Shown here: positions 34,306 to 46,429 of the stretch, piece after piece
Layout: the number at the start of each line of letters is the position of its first letter
Numbering within the stretch: the first letter of the stretch is position 1
Made by a program: the position numbers and the translations under genes
Assembly: GCA_034509735.1 (NCBI GenBank)
Contig: JACGWO010000007.1
Coordinates: forward strand, 26,378,046-26,442,045
Reading direction: 5' to 3'
Length of the DNA stretch: 64,000 bases
Source of the DNA: Sesamum alatum
Taxonomy: Eukaryota > Streptophyta > Magnoliopsida > Lamiales > Pedaliaceae
The notes under the pieces: model-generated
Database searches by the model: none
What the model was told of the DNA's origin: nothing
The model's input: only the letters and a program-made list of their open reading frames with translations

Positions 34306-35337
34306 AGGCATACCAAAGAAGTTTATATTGATGATATGCTAGTGAAGTTCAAGAATGAGGATTATGTATGAGATTTGACTGAGTGTTTCAAAATATAAAA
34401 ACATAAGGCTTAATTTTAACCTTTCTTAATGTAGTTTTGGAGTCAAAGGAGATAAATTTCTGAAGTATCTTGTTTCTCAAAGAGGAATAGAGGCCAACCG
34501 AGAAGATAAAGGCAATCTTGGACATGCAACCACCATCAAACATTTAAAAAGTAAAGAGGCTAAGAGGCTAGATGGTAGGATTAAATAGATTCATCTCGAG
34601 ATCAGACAATAAATGCTTGCCTTTTTTCAAGGCGCCAAAAAAGGATAATGGTTTTGCTTAGACAATAGATCATTAGAATGCTTTTGAGAAATTGAAAAGT
34701 TATCTTACGAACCTACGTTTTTTCATGAAACCTAAAGTCAGGAAAGAATTATATGTCTACTTAGCAAATTTGGAAGAAGCAGCAAGTGTTGTATTGATAG
34801 GGGTGGACTTAGATACAGCTCAGTTAGGAAGCTAGCCTTGGACCTGGTCCTCACTGTTAGAAAATTGAGACTATATTTTCAATCTCATTAGATAGTGGTA
34901 CTGACAAATTCCCCCCTTAAAAAAGTTCTTGCAAGCCTACGGATCTCGGGCAGTAAAATAAGCTCTAAGTCGAGCAAGTTTCAGAATAAATTATGTCCAA
35001 GGCTAGCTATCAAGGCATAAATCCTAGAAGGTTTTTAATTGAGATGACAAATTTGAATTAGGGAGGATCCTGCATAAAATGAATTCTATATGTAGATGGG
35101 TCCTCGATTTCAACGGGAAGCGGAATTGGAATAGTCATTTGGGAATCATCGAGGTGATAGCTTCAAGTATGCACTTCATTTCCAGTTCCTGACCTCAAAT
35201 AATGAGGCAGAATATGAGACACGCTAATTGCAGGATGAAACATCGCCCTTGTAGTAGGAGCAAGGAAATTAAACGCCTATAGTGACTTAGAATTGTTTGT
35301 GAGCAAGTGAATTGGACCTATGAAGGCAAGGGATGAA
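34306..35337 (+). pseudogene. Degenerate gypsy reverse transcriptase and RNase H
   Basis: Starting near the RT active site (a VYIDDMLVK-like phrase, now DDMLVKFKNEDYV), the plus strand gives CSFGVKGDKF, LVSQRGIEANREDK and a mutated LTGR...NRFISRSADKCLPFF block in shifting frames. From about 35093 RNase H appears: YVDGSSISTGSGIGIVIWES and FLTSNNEAEYET. Stops and shifts are dense. The N-terminal RT and protease are absent. The coding is interrupted at about 35338 by a foldback element and resumes at 36166. Confidence 0.7.
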
Positions 35338-36165
35338 CAAAGGGTTAAATTCATTTTGACCCCCTGTGATATGGAAAAATATTAAAAACCCTCCTATGAA
35401 AATTTAAATATAAAAAATCACCCATATATTATGAACAATGAATCTCACCGCCCCCTAGTCAACTTAAACATATTTTTTTAGAGACAATGACTAAATAATA
35501 ATTATAAAATTATTATTTTAAAAAAATAATAACCCCCACCCCACCTCCCCCCTTCCCCCCACCGTGCCCCCCCCCCCCCCGCCCCTGTAGAGGGGGCGGT
35601 GATGCCGCGGCGTCCTGTCTGGGCGACCCCGCCGCTCGGACCTATTTTTGGTTCGGGGGGCGACGGCGCCGCCGTCACCCAGGGGTGAGGAGGCCACGCG
35701 GCCCTCCTCGGTAGCAGCGGCGGCGTGTCAATTTTTTTTTAAAAATTAGTTTTAATTACTAATAAATGTTTATATAAAATTTCAATTTATTAATGTAATA
35801 TATATATTTTTAATATTATTATATAATTATATATAATACTATTTTATTATTAATAAATGTTTATATTTTATTTTAAGATTTATTAATGTTTTATATATAT
35901 ATATCATATGATATGAATATAGTATTTTAATATATTATATATATGAGATTAGGTTGGGAGATAGAAGGGCAAAATTATTCAAAAAATGTACTTTCCAGAG
36001 CCATACTCGCAGTTAAAGCGCGTGCATCATCAAACCTGGTCTCAGGGGTTTTTTTTTTTAACTTTGTTTAATATCACAGGGGGTGTAACTGATACTTTAA
36101 TTTTCATAGGGGGTTTTTTGAACATTCCTGATATCATAGGGGGGTCTTTGTATTTTTCATGATAA
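35338..36165. mobile_element. Foldback element with GC-rich core inside the gypsy remnant
   Basis: The left end has GACCCCCTGTGATATGG and CCCTCCTATGAAAATT. The right end has the inverses AATTTTCATAGGGGGTT and TGATATCATAGGGGGGTC. The insertion splits a gypsy RNase H reading: ARDEQ ends at the left, and KYxARAVALMDKFEKF resumes at the right. Its core (35524-35732) is extremely GC-rich, with C runs and CGCCGCC-like words, while the arms are AT-rich. Related arms occur at 5160-5420. Confidence 0.6.
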
Positions 36166-36243
36166 AAAGCTAATTTAAGTACTAAGCTCGTGCAGTGGCA
36201 TTGATGGATAAGTTTGAGAAATTTCAACTCCAAAAAGTCCAAG
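36166..36243 (+). pseudogene. Gypsy RNase H/connection fragment between two MITEs
   Basis: The translation ARAVALMDKFEKFQLQKV follows the usual sequence after the KARDE block of plant gypsy RNase H. It is flanked by the 35338-36165 foldback and the 36244-36659 hAT MITE. Confidence 0.65.
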
Positions 36244-36659
36244 TAAGGGTGTTCATTTTGGTTAAACAAAATTTGGTACACCATAATGAACCAAGATGCT
36301 CGGTTCGATTTGGTAAATCAAACTTATTTCGGTTCGGTTCTATTTTGTACCGAATTTACCGAAAATTTTAAAAAAAATATTTTCTTAATCAATAATTATA
36401 ACCAACTAAGTATGTATTAACCATAAAATTGTAATTATTTTTTGTAAATACAGATATTAAGATATTTAATGTTTATATATTTATAATATAATACATATAA
36501 TTTTTTAAAGTTCAGTATTCTGTTTGATTCGATTAACCGGCACAAAAGATCAAAATCGAAGCGAATACGGATTTTTTTTTAAAAAGAAATAATCGAACAC
36601 CGAGCCAAAATTTTGGTTCGATGGGTTTCCGATTGGTTAACCGAAAATTGCACACCCAA
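36244..36659. mobile_element. hAT-type MITE with near-perfect 8-bp duplication
   Basis: The left end TAAGGGTGTTCATTTTGGTT and the reverse complement of the right end TTGGGTGTGCAATTTTCGGTT match. AGTCCAAG (36236-36243) and AGTTCAAG (36660-36667) flank it with one mismatch. The interior has TTCGGTTCGGTT and AACCGAA words in mirror order. It is noncoding and interrupts the gypsy remnant. Confidence 0.7.
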
Positions 36660-37465
36660 AGTTCAAGGGACGAAAATACAGAGGTCGATAATTTTGGCAA
36701 AGTTGGCCAGTGAAAGGATCACCTTTCCAGTAGTATCAATCTCAGGAAATGAAGTAGAGGACCTGAAAAAGATGAATGCAAAAATAAAAGTCCCCCAGTT
36801 GAAGGATGAAATTGAGGAGTATATGCAACTTGTGAGTTGTCGCGAACATTTGTACCGATAATGGGACCCAAATCTAGGGAGCAAATTTTAAAAGCTATCG
36901 CCAAATAAGTTTAGATGATTTCTCACCTCGATGGGCACACTGCCGTCAAACAGAGGTACCAAATAGGAACATCCTCCAATAGTTGAAGACTCGGCTAGGT
37001 GAAGCTAAAGTTAACTAGGTGGAAAATCATCTAAACCTACCGAACAAAATCAAGGGCTAGCATTGGGGAATCCCTATTCACTTAGTTTATAGAGCGAAGG
37101 CCTAGTGCCAGTTGAAATTGGAGAAGAGATTCGGAGAATAAAAGCATATAATCTAAGGCTAGGTCACTAGAGAATTCGGGCAAACTAAATTTGGTAGGGA
37201 AATTGAGAAACTTGGCTCGTGTAAAAATGAAGGTCTATAAAGGAAGAATGACAAAAGCATAAGATACTAAAGCCAACCCACAAGCATCTCAGATAAGAGA
37301 TCTAGTGTTAAACAAAGTGAAGTACACGTATTCATAGGCAGGTTAGGTCCTTAGTGGGAAGGCCCATATAAAATCTCAAATATGCTTGGGTTAGGGACTT
37401 ATAAGCTGGAGTTTGGATAAGAACTCCCACACACTTGAAATGTTGCTAATTTAAGAAGTTTTATG
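36660..37465 (+). pseudogene. Degenerate gypsy integrase and C-terminus
   Basis: After the MITE the reading gives scattered blocks: DEIEEYMQLVSCREHLYR, then PFSLVYRAKA, VPVEIGEEIRRIKAYNL, and finally GPYKISNMLGLGTYKLE and WNVANLRSF. The last blocks are the standard end of plant gypsy integrases (SLVYGxEAVxPVEIG, GPYxIxxxxGxGTYxL, WNxxNLRxFY). Many stops and indels indicate an old copy. Confidence 0.7.
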
Positions 37466-38261
37466 TATAGTTTAATACTATAGTCATTGTGCATTGTATT
37501 CTGTTAATGAATGAATAAACGACCACCATTTTTGTAATGTTATAGTTGTGATAATACATTTTTCATGCGCATAAACCATCTCAAATATAAGCAATGATTT
37601 AATCTCCAAGAAAATGATGAAATTTCACATTCATGGAGGGGCACGAATAAAAAGGTCAAAAAAGGGGAATAGAAAAATCGTTACGCCCATGGATAGCTTT
37701 CATGAAATGAACAATGAAACAACTGAAAGTAAAGATATTATGAATTAGGAACCTTAGGGAAGAAAAAGTCTCCCTTGCTAGCAACATCAGTTGCTTGAGT
37801 TGATGCGGCCCATCTCGATTTCCCCTTATTCTTCTTATCATCCACACCCTCAAGAGCATAGGGATTAAGGAACATGGAATATCCTTCCCCTCAGATCAAC
37901 CACACTCGCAAAGTCTCACTCGATGTAGCGTTTCCTGCATCACTTCTTTATTAATTAGCTGTAGCCAAAACTATCTGCCACCACTTCATTGGTGCAGCAG
38001 TTACAAAATATGTGCTAATCAACTAACTTACCGCAGTCTATACAGTTTAATGTTCCATATGCTAATTTCAAAATTGAGGCCTAATATATCTCTATATATT
38101 ATATTTAAGGTTCATATTAAAATGTGAACAATTAAAAATATCACTACCAGCATAATAAAATATTTTTTGAGTATTTTCTAACAACCACAATAATAATTGT
38201 TACAACTCGAATTCAAGACATCTGAACCATACAACTTTAATTTTACCACATAAGATAAGTT
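37466..38261. other. Region downstream of the gypsy remnant, no gene recognised
   Basis: A minus-strand stretch near 37860-37740 reads DDKKNKGKSRWAAST, with protein-like texture. It could be the tail of an antisense gene like the one behind pol in the 54722-63460 element, but this is not certain. The rest is AT-rich. Confidence 0.3.
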
Positions 38262-38753
38262 CCCTATGTTTGGTTTTATTTTTAAAATATTTTGTTTTGT
38301 TTTGTGGAGATAAAAAAGAAAATAAAAATAAATAAGTGTGTATTAGAAATAGGGTTATGCTTGAATTTATTTTTGGAGTTAATTTTAAATAGTGCAAAAA
38401 AATGTATTGTATGTATTGTGTTGTATATTGGGAGACAAAAAATACTGTTTATTGTCAAATCATGTCTCTTTTATATATTTTTATATATGTATATCATAAT
38501 ATTTATATTTTTTGTATATATTGTGTTGTATATTGAGAGACAAAAAATACTGTTCAATAAATCATGTCTCTTTTATATATTTTTATAAATGTATATAGTA
38601 ATATTTGTTCATTTATAAATAAATGTATGTATATATGAGGAATGTGCTAAAATTACCCAAAACACCCAGTAAAGATGTTTTAGATAATGTTATGTTTGGT
38701 TTTATTTTCTCACCATTTGGGAGTTGGGGAGAAAATGAAACCAAACATAAGGG
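38262..38753. mobile_element. Tourist-like MITE with internal 100-bp tandem duplication
   Basis: The left end CCCTATGTTTGGTTTTATTTT and the reverse complement of the right end CCCTTATGTTTGGTTTCATTTT match. The segment with TTGTGTTGTATATTG, GAGACAAAAAATACTGTT and TCATGTCTCTTTTATATATT is present twice in tandem (about 38400-38500 and 38505-38595). Near the right end, 38689-38753 forms a local hairpin of the terminal sequence. A related partial copy is at 21281-21490. Confidence 0.6.
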
Positions 38754-39164
38754 TTAGTTTTTGTATATTTGCTTGTGATCAAAGTACATAACATTGAATC
38801 ACAAATTTCTTATTTTTCAAAGTGACTTTTGTCCAAAGGAAATAACATAGAAAATATAGAAGCTTAGAATGACCCTAAAAGAAAAAAGAAAAAAAAAAAA
38901 AAAAAAAGGAAAAAACTTGGGAGAATACAACAGGCTCAAGCCCATGTAAAGTCCTAGAGTCCATATCCTTAATAGGTGAGGCCCGAAGGTTTGATTTGCT
39001 TAGACTCATCTGACGTCTGCCCATTTTGATTCTCTCTCTCATATTGCAATCCAGTTATATTCTTGCCCAGGGAAAAAGAGGTTCGTGTTCGGAAGGTGAA
39101 AATTTCGGAGCTGAAAATTAATTAATTCGACTGTTCGGCACCCTGAGATCGTACGAGAATAGGT
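38754..39164 (+). promoter_or_regulatory. Promoter and 5' leader of the host gene
   Basis: An A-rich run (about 38880-38909) is followed by CAAGCCCATG (38937-38946). Its reverse complement contains TGGGCT, a site II-type motif common upstream of plant nuclear genes for mitochondrial and housekeeping proteins. A CT-rich GATTCTCTCTCTCATA at about 39027-39042 resembles a Y patch near a plant transcription start. No clear TATA box is visible. The leader then runs to the ATG at 39165. Confidence 0.45.
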
Positions 39165-42100
39165 ATGGGGTATGTGCTTCGAGTCAGATTTGCGTCGTTC
39201 TTCACGGGCGCGGCAGTAGCTTCCGCCGCGGGTCTCTATGTTCTCCAGAAGGATTACAAGATTGCCCACCAGAGCATTTCTGAACAGGTTTTTTTCGACG
39301 ACCTTTCTTGTGTTTCTTCTGCTTCTTTTGTGTTGAATTTTTTGTGTTTTTATTAATGCATAGAAGTGGAAATGGTGGTTAGGTCTGGAGTTGTCGAATG
39401 TGGATTTTTTTATAGTTTGAATTGAATATGTAAAATTATGTGGATCCTAAATGTCTGGAAGAATTAAACCTTTTTATAAGAAAGAGATGTTGGTTTGAGG
39501 CTGCGAGGGAAAGGAGACTATACGAGATAGTTGGAGTTGGGTGAGATGAAGAATGGTTGAGAAATGACATGATGCTAAGTGGAATAAAGAATCATAAAGT
39601 TTGGTTCTGCTTTTGTGAAATGTTAGGAGAATAGAATGTGAGTAGGACGACAAAGACTTTGCGATATTCAGTTGAAGCTGCGGAAAAGGATGTTGGACTG
39701 GGTTCACAAGTCCGTGAATTAGATTTGGTTGAGAGGTGGTCAATTTGCTCAAATTCTACATATTTACTTCACACTTGGAGCAGATAATTAACTCAGAGTA
39801 GTGAGTAGAGTTATGAAATTACCCTAACTTGCATCTGCCTTGGTGTAGTGGACTCTAAGTTGATAGGGGCTACATGAGCGCAATAGTCTGAAAGCCTTTG
39901 CGGGCCGTTCTCTATCATCTCCATTGCTACCATGCTGCTAAGGGTCAATCACTTGAATCCAGGCCACGTCCCCTAAATTTGATTATGTTTCTGTGAAGAA
40001 AGGTGTTGAAGCAATCAATGTAGCTATATCTCTCCCTTGCTCTCTAGTCTCTCTAGCTTTAAATCTTTTCAGAAGATGCATTGCGTACATAATCCGGATG
40101 CGCTAGCTTCTTATGTATAACTCCTCAAATGCCAACGGATAGCGAGCGTACCTTTCTCTATTTTGGTGTGCTGTCTCCATAAGGGAAGCAGTTACCTTCT
40201 GACATGAATTTCCAGTTTTTCTTTCATACTGTCATTGTGAACTAAAGGTGGACCTGATTAAAACCAAATCCTTAGGCCCTGTTTTTATTTCCGCCACAAG
40301 AAAGTTACAAACTTGAAAAAGAAATGCCTACTCTACAAAAAATTGCTTGGAAGGTTTTTGTTCTTCAGAAAATGTTCAGATAGACCAAAATAGCGCTCTT
40401 TTCCAGCATAACTGTTCTGCTGCTGTCTGCCGATTTGTTTTCAAAACCTGCTCCAGCAACCTCCTAGAACTATTTCTTATCTTCTTTTTTTCATCTTCAT
40501 TTATCACCCAATGTCTTCGTTTTCTTCCTCTCTTGCTTTCTTCCTTCTTGCCACCCCTTTTTCATCCTTTCTTCATGTGAAGTCAATTGTTAATACAAGC
40601 AATGTATATCGTGATATGTTAAATGACCTTCAGAAATTACGTGACATGAACATTCTAAGAGAAACTACAAGTGACTCAAAGAAAATTAGTCTAGGATCCA
40701 TATAAGGCAACCTACTGGGAGCAGCAACAGAACATGGACAGATGCAACTCTCCACTCAACCTCAAATAATTTTGGTTTGTGGAACCCTTGAAAATTGCAC
40801 CTCTGACAGTGTTAATCACTTTATATGGCATCACATATAATTTCTTATGCATTCTATTGTTCCTCTCTAGCTAAAAACGTTGAAAGCAATATCAAGCACA
40901 AGTTTGAGAACAATGTATTTAAAGTCCTTGCTTTCTTCAGTTTATACAATTATCTGCTAAGAAGTTGCTGCCAATCACCTCCTCGCTATGAACACATTTA
41001 TTCAAGAAGGACTGAACTTGAGAGTTCTAATGATATAGAACCAAAAGTTGGTTATAATTCTCAAGTTATCCTATAAATTGAGAAGGTATCGAGCGTATGA
41101 GTTGAAACTTGACAACTTATAATTAAGTCTTTCCTAGATTGCTATCCATAAAGTGAAAGATACCTACTGATAGATTCAGAACCATATAATTTCATGCCAA
41201 TCAAAACCAACTACGAACTCCTTAAATTTGCATGGGCTGTATTATTATTGCATACACCCCATTAACACCTTAAACAACTCTATCTTATCTATACGCTCAA
41301 AGCATATTTTGATGGCCTTCATTTCCCGTCAAATTTTCATGAAATAGTAGACCAAGTACAATGCATCACTGGATTTTAGGTCTTCCAGACCAGTTTTATT
41401 GAAACAATTGTCCAAGTTTAGTTCATCCTTAGATTTGTTTGGTTCAGTGAGAGGAAATGGGAAGTGAAAGGGGAAGGGGGAGGGGAAAGAATAATACTTT
41501 TCCTTTTAAGTTGTTTGCTATGATGGAAACGGAAGTAACTCCAGATACTTTTACGTGTTTGGTAAGAACAAAATAAGCTATGTAGGAAAAAGACTTATTT
41601 GTAATTTTACTAACCTTTTTCTCATCAATTTGTGTTAGAAAATAATTAATTTATTACTATAATAATTATAAATTATTAAAACATTTAAAAGTTCAACGTG
41701 ACAATGTATTAACAAAAATATGCATCAAACAAGAGTAGATGCCAATATCTCAAATAAAAGGAGTCTTTTTTATAGATAAATTATGTTTATAGGTAAGATA
41801 GTAAATAAAAATAAAATGGGTACTTTTTGGTCTTTATAGCCTCATACTTCCTCTTTTCCCACAATCTTGGACGGAAACAAAATTGACCTCCGGAGGGGTT
41901 TCATATATATCTAGTTTTACATCCATCCCATCTATTCTCCCTATTCCAAAAATGATAGTTTTCACCAATACATTCATTTTTACTTCCACTTATCTTATAC
42001 GCCCATTTTCCACTTGAACCAAACAAGCTCTTAAGTAGCTCATTTTCTATGTGCGCACATGTCTGATGTCTGAATCTGATAGCATTAGAATAAAGCAATA

Positions 42101-45100
42101 GGGTCCACGGTGCATTCGGTACGAGCACTAACCCAAAATATCACCTCAGAGATCTCTCAGGCCAGTTACTTGATTCAATGCATAAACCAAAGAAGTGATG
42201 ACTTATGTATTGTCATGTGAAATTGCAAATAAACACTGTAAGAACGGATCAGTTATTTCTGAAGACAATTTTGCAGCTTGCTTCAGGAGCATCTGTTGAT
42301 GCAAGCTGTGTTTGAAAAGATAATGGCTAATAAGTAATAAGCTATGGAAACACTAGACATCATGGCCTACAGGATTTAACTACTTGTAACATGGTACATT
42401 TGAGAATCAGCTATTTAGAGTTGTTAGGAGGTTTCAAGTGTTTTTCGTCATTAGGAAAATAAGTTTAGAGAGTTTGACAGTAACGCACTATGATCAATGC
42501 TTGGATAATAATTCTAGTACATGCTTCTAATGTTTAACTAGTAATAGTATTACATAGGACTACGATGTACAAAAGTATGTATCTCCTTGTATTGTGGATG
42601 TCAATCTTTTCAAAAATTTTCTAGACTTCGATGACATTGTAATTCTTTGGATCATGATTCGTGTTTGTATTTGTATGTGCTTGCATTATTAGTATGATGT
42701 TATCATGTTATCTTTAGAGACTAGATTAATAAAATCAAATATAAATTTAATAGAAAATAGAAGTATTTAATGTGAATCTTAAATCGTAACAAAATTCTAA
42801 TATCTCCATGACTCATTTAATTTAAATATTTTTCTAAATTAAAATATATGTAACTAATTTCATCACTTATTCAAACCTATGAGATGCTTCGTTAAGTTAT
42901 TACATAGCTTGTTGAGAAAGATGATTACATATAAGATGAAAATTTCAAAAATAAATTTACTAACGAAATGAAAATGTTTAGATGAATTACGTGCAGAGAT
43001 TTCAATGTTTTAAGATTTCTTGTACTTTTATAGTCTTTTTGTATGTTCAGAAGTAGTGTAAACCAAATATATATTTAACATCAAATAATTTTTTTATTTT
43101 GCGTCATGATGGCTGTGTTAAACAAATTCCAATCTCAACTGCTTTAAAATTTTCACTTATAATGTCATTTACCGTTCCTTTCCATTTTCTTACTTCGACT
43201 CATTTTTGTATCAATTTATCTGAAGTATTTATATGGATTTAAGTTTAATTGTTTGTTGCAGTACATATTAGATTCTTCTTCAACTTTTCACTTCAACAAG
43301 TTCTTATATAATTTTTTCCCCTTTAAATATTCTTTTCCATCTATACATTGTAATTTTTTATTTTTAATTTATTTTTTTGTAGTATTATCTGCATGGATCT
43401 AATCGATATTATTATTTATCTCAATAACATGACATTATCCTATCAATTTGAATTTCATATTGTATTTTTTTGATTCTACCTCAATAATATCATATTGGAA
43501 AAATGATTGATATGAAAGTAAAACAATGCCGAACAAATAATTAACCAATATTTATGTGAAGTCAATTAATTAGATGCAGTTGTTTAGGAGATATTTTTCT
43601 ATCTTTGCCTGCAAATCTATATTTCTTTGTAACAACTTGCCTTTATGATATTATACACCAGTTTGTATAATTAATGATTTCCTCTGTCCCAAAATTAAAC
43701 TCCTAATGGACCCAGTATAAAAGTTGGAACAAAATATAAATATCATATTCTTTTAAAAAGTTGTCCTTACTAGTGATTCATAATACTGGGAATGTTAGCA
43801 AAGGAATCAAGAGTAATAAATTTGGGAAAGAGGGAGTATTGTTTTTTCATTATTAAATACTGCATTTTATCTTTGCAATTCAAAGTTGCATTTGTTTTTT
43901 TTTAATTTTATCATCATTATATTATTGTAAAATAGTTGCCCTAAAAAGTAAAATTAGTTATGTACAACAATAGTCTGATACTAAAAAAAGTTAATTAGCT
44001 CTGCTTATTTTAGATTCTTTTTGGAACAACTACCAACTTACTAGTATTAGTGACTTTTCAATTATAAGTTTTGGGTCTTCCTTTTCTAATGTTTTTTTTG
44101 CTATTTTTTTAAGTCTTAGTTTTTTTCTTTTTTAATGATGAGCGATGAACTATTAATTTTAAAGTACAACAGTGTTTTTAAAGGATCAATTGCTATTACA
44201 ATCTTCAGTGCATAGTATAACATCTATTTAGTCCACGATATAATAATAAATCCACATCTACCAACACCAATCAAAGGAATAATACAATCATCCTATAAAT
44301 TAAACAATTCCCTACATTCGTAGTACTCGAGCCCACGACCTCTTGGTTGTGGGACCTCAACCTCACCACTCGGGCAAGGGATACGGGGTAATGATATGGG
44401 CCGCTACCTTGTTGGCCCCCGTCGGATGAAGAACTGGGCTTGCACACTGCTGGGCCATATGCTGGGACTCTTGCCACAATTATGGGCCTCTTGAAAGGTG
44501 AAGCATTCAATAGGCCAGGTGGCCCAAACGTTAGGAAGAGTTGTTGCAAAATCAATTGGGCTTTTGGGACTATTATCACTAACTTGAATAAAACAAATAG
44601 GACAAAAGCTGTTAGGGCAAGATAGAGATAGTGACACTTCTCTAAGGATCCGTCATTATGATTTGTATTTAACGTTATGCAAATGAATGAAAAAAACAGC
44701 GAATAATTTCAGCAGAAAATAGTCTTCTTCCTCTAAATTTCTGGAGACCTTCCTAGCTTGAATAGGAAAACCCTCGATCCTAATTTTATACCGTATCACA
44801 ATATTCATCCGCCATTATATTCTCACCATCTATTTTACTTACAAGTACCCATTTTAGTTTTTCGTTTTTGGAAACAATAGTTGATTATCTCTATATCGCA
44901 TATGACAATTACAAAATTGGCCTTCCAACCTGTAGAAGATTTACTTAATCTTCGAAATAATTATGCATTTGTAGTTGGGTTTAGTTTCAACCTGTTCGTA
45001 TATTAATTCTTTACTCTCATTTCCCATATAGAACCATGTTGATGTAGGGCTCTAAATACCTATGTGATTGTTAATATTTTATTGAACATTAGATGTATTG

Positions 45101-45441
45101 TTAGTTGGTGCAGGGTTCTAAATGAAGGGCACAAACATCTTTTCACACCGACAACAAGCACTTACAGGATTCACACTTCTATACAAAATTTAAATACAGA
45201 TATAGTGACGGAAATGAGGATTCCAGTATTTGAGATGAATTCCAATATCAACATATTTTCATTTTTCCGCATAGTTTACCTAAAAGTATCTTGAAGCTGA
45301 AGATTAGTGCTTTGTCTTTTATGCTGTTTGCTTCTTTTCACATAGGTGAGTAGTGTTTACGAATCTCTGGACCGACGTGTATCAGCATTGGAGAAGTTTA
45401 AAGAAGTTGAGGTTCCAAAGCCTGTCGAGACTGCTGACTAG
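39165..45441 (+). CDS. Conserved small plant membrane protein, two exons, function unknown
   Basis: Exon 1 (39165-39287) encodes 41 residues and exon 2 (45346-45441) encodes 31 plus TAG. The product has 72 residues. The splice keeps phase 0 (CAG|GTTTTTTT donor, CATAG|GTG acceptor). Residues about 9-28 (FASFFTGAAVASAAGLYVL) form one membrane segment after a short basic start (MGYVLRVR). From about residue 37 on (SISEQ, SLDRRVSALEKF) the protein is a short amphipathic, coiled-coil-like helix with an acidic C-terminus. I believe this matches a small conserved plant protein of unknown function, perhaps mitochondrial, but I cannot name it. It is the only window gene with no lesion. The intron is 6058 bp and holds at least three transposon insertions. 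Exon 2 starts GTGAGT, itself donor-like. Confidence 0.8.
39288..41431 (+). other. Intron of the host gene, first part
   Basis: This is noncoding. The section 39288-41431 has several short frames without family resemblance, and no element boundary could be fixed here. Confidence 0.5.
41432..42030. mobile_element. PIF/Harbinger-type MITE in the host intron
   Basis: The left end GATTTGTTTGGTTCA and the reverse complement of the right end GAGCTTGTTTGGTTCA match. TTA lies at both borders (41429-41431 and 42031-42033). Purine-rich GGAAATGGGAAGTG next to the left end mirrors CACTT..CATTTTT and CCCATTTTCC phrases near the right end. It is 599 bp and noncoding. Confidence 0.7.
42031..43680. other. 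Intron stretch without recognised features
   Basis: AT-rich intron sequence with no element boundary or gene recognised. Confidence 0.4.
43681..43848. mobile_element. Stowaway-like (Tc1/mariner) MITE in the host intron
   Basis: The left end CCTCTGTCCCAAAATTAAACTCC and the reverse complement of the right end ACTCCCTCTTTCCCAAATTTATTACTC carry the CTCCCTCYGTCCC Stowaway signature. TA follows the right end. The left TA is not preserved. It is about 165 bp and noncoding. Confidence 0.65.
44270..44384 (-). mobile_element. tRNA-derived SINE in the host intron
   Basis: On the minus strand the head reads CCCGAGTGGTGAGGTTGAGG, containing a box A-like TGGTGAGGTTG, then GTCGTGGGCTCGAGTAC, a box B-like region. 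The spacing is that of a tRNA-related pol III promoter. An AT-rich body follows. The exact 3' end and target duplication were not fixed. Confidence 0.5.
44385..45345 (+). other. Intron of the host gene, last part
   Basis: A stretch of higher GC (44385-44640) with proline/glycine-rich accidental frames lies next to the SINE. The remainder is ordinary intron, ending in a pyrimidine-rich run (TTTGCTTCTTTTCACATAG) before exon 2. Confidence 0.45.
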
Positions 45442-46425
45442 AAAATCTGGCTGTACGTTTGTCTTTCTGAGCTGTTGTAGTTCCTTTTTATTTTCTTTTC
45501 CCCTTTTTTTGGAATGAGATATAGGTTTAATTCCCTGAAAAATTGCTACTCCAGCTTTCAAATAGCGTTCGTGTTCCTTATAACAGATGGAAAACATGTC
45601 GTGTTTTTGTCTTTGAGATGGTAAGAAATGTGGAATAAATCGTCATTATGCTACTTGGGGATGCTGTAACTAGAATTTGCTCCTTATATTCTTAATTTCT
45701 TGGTTTTTTGTTTTCTGCAAGTGTTGTGTTTATACTTTGTTTTCCAGCCTAATATTTACAGTGGGTGAGTAGAACGTTTTCTTTTGTCTTCACCAGGTCA
45801 AGAAATCTAAGAATTTCTTCTACCCGACATATATAGTTTGCTTCTCGTTGCGTTTCTAAGTTGATTTAGTTGTTGGTCTCCTGCAAGTGTTCGTCTTTCT
45901 TTTGTTTACTCCTGTGGAAAATTCTATTAGTACATATATAAACTGACAATAGAACAAATATATCTTGTTATTATGTTTAATTGTCAAAGTAAAAAATTGT
46001 GGCGGATATTGATTCACGATGGCTACACAATGACTATCAGCCCTTTGTTTCTACAGGCAGGATCAAAATATTAATCATAACTAATAATCATAGCAATATT
46101 TTTGCAATAGTTGGAATCATGGCAAATGTGGATTAGCCATCACTGAAACTCAAGTTTTCATATTTGTTTTGTTTGATTGTGGTAGAAGTATTAATTTACC
46201 ATGGCTTTTAAGTCGTTATTTATAGAAAATAATTTATTTTATTTTATTTTTGTAGTGTAAAAGAATATTGAGATGTACATTACTAATTACATCAGGATTG
46301 TTGGAAAGCCTCATAAAAATTGACCGTCATAGTTTCCATATCTTCTAGGCTATGCATCTGGGATGATCCATTTCTTGATTGTTTTTTTCGGAAACCAACA
46401 TTTTTGGTGTAATAAATTAGGGCTC
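45442..46425 (+). other. 3' region downstream of the host gene
   Basis: After the stop at 45441 there is a T-rich 3' untranslated region. Possible polyadenylation context lies near 45640 (GGAATAAATCG). The 46000-46230 part has fragments of an inverted structure (CATGGCTTTTAAG / CATGGCAAATGTGG) without a defined element. Confidence 0.4.
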
Positions 46426-46429
46426 GTTT

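Noticed and set aside
39830..39965. Possible second SINE (box A-like TGGTGTAGTGG)
   Set aside because: No box B at the right distance and no tail; only one promoter-like word.
44271..44640. Open frames on both strands beside the SINE
   Set aside because: Products have no motif and overlap on opposite strands; the region is inside the host intron and next to a SINE.
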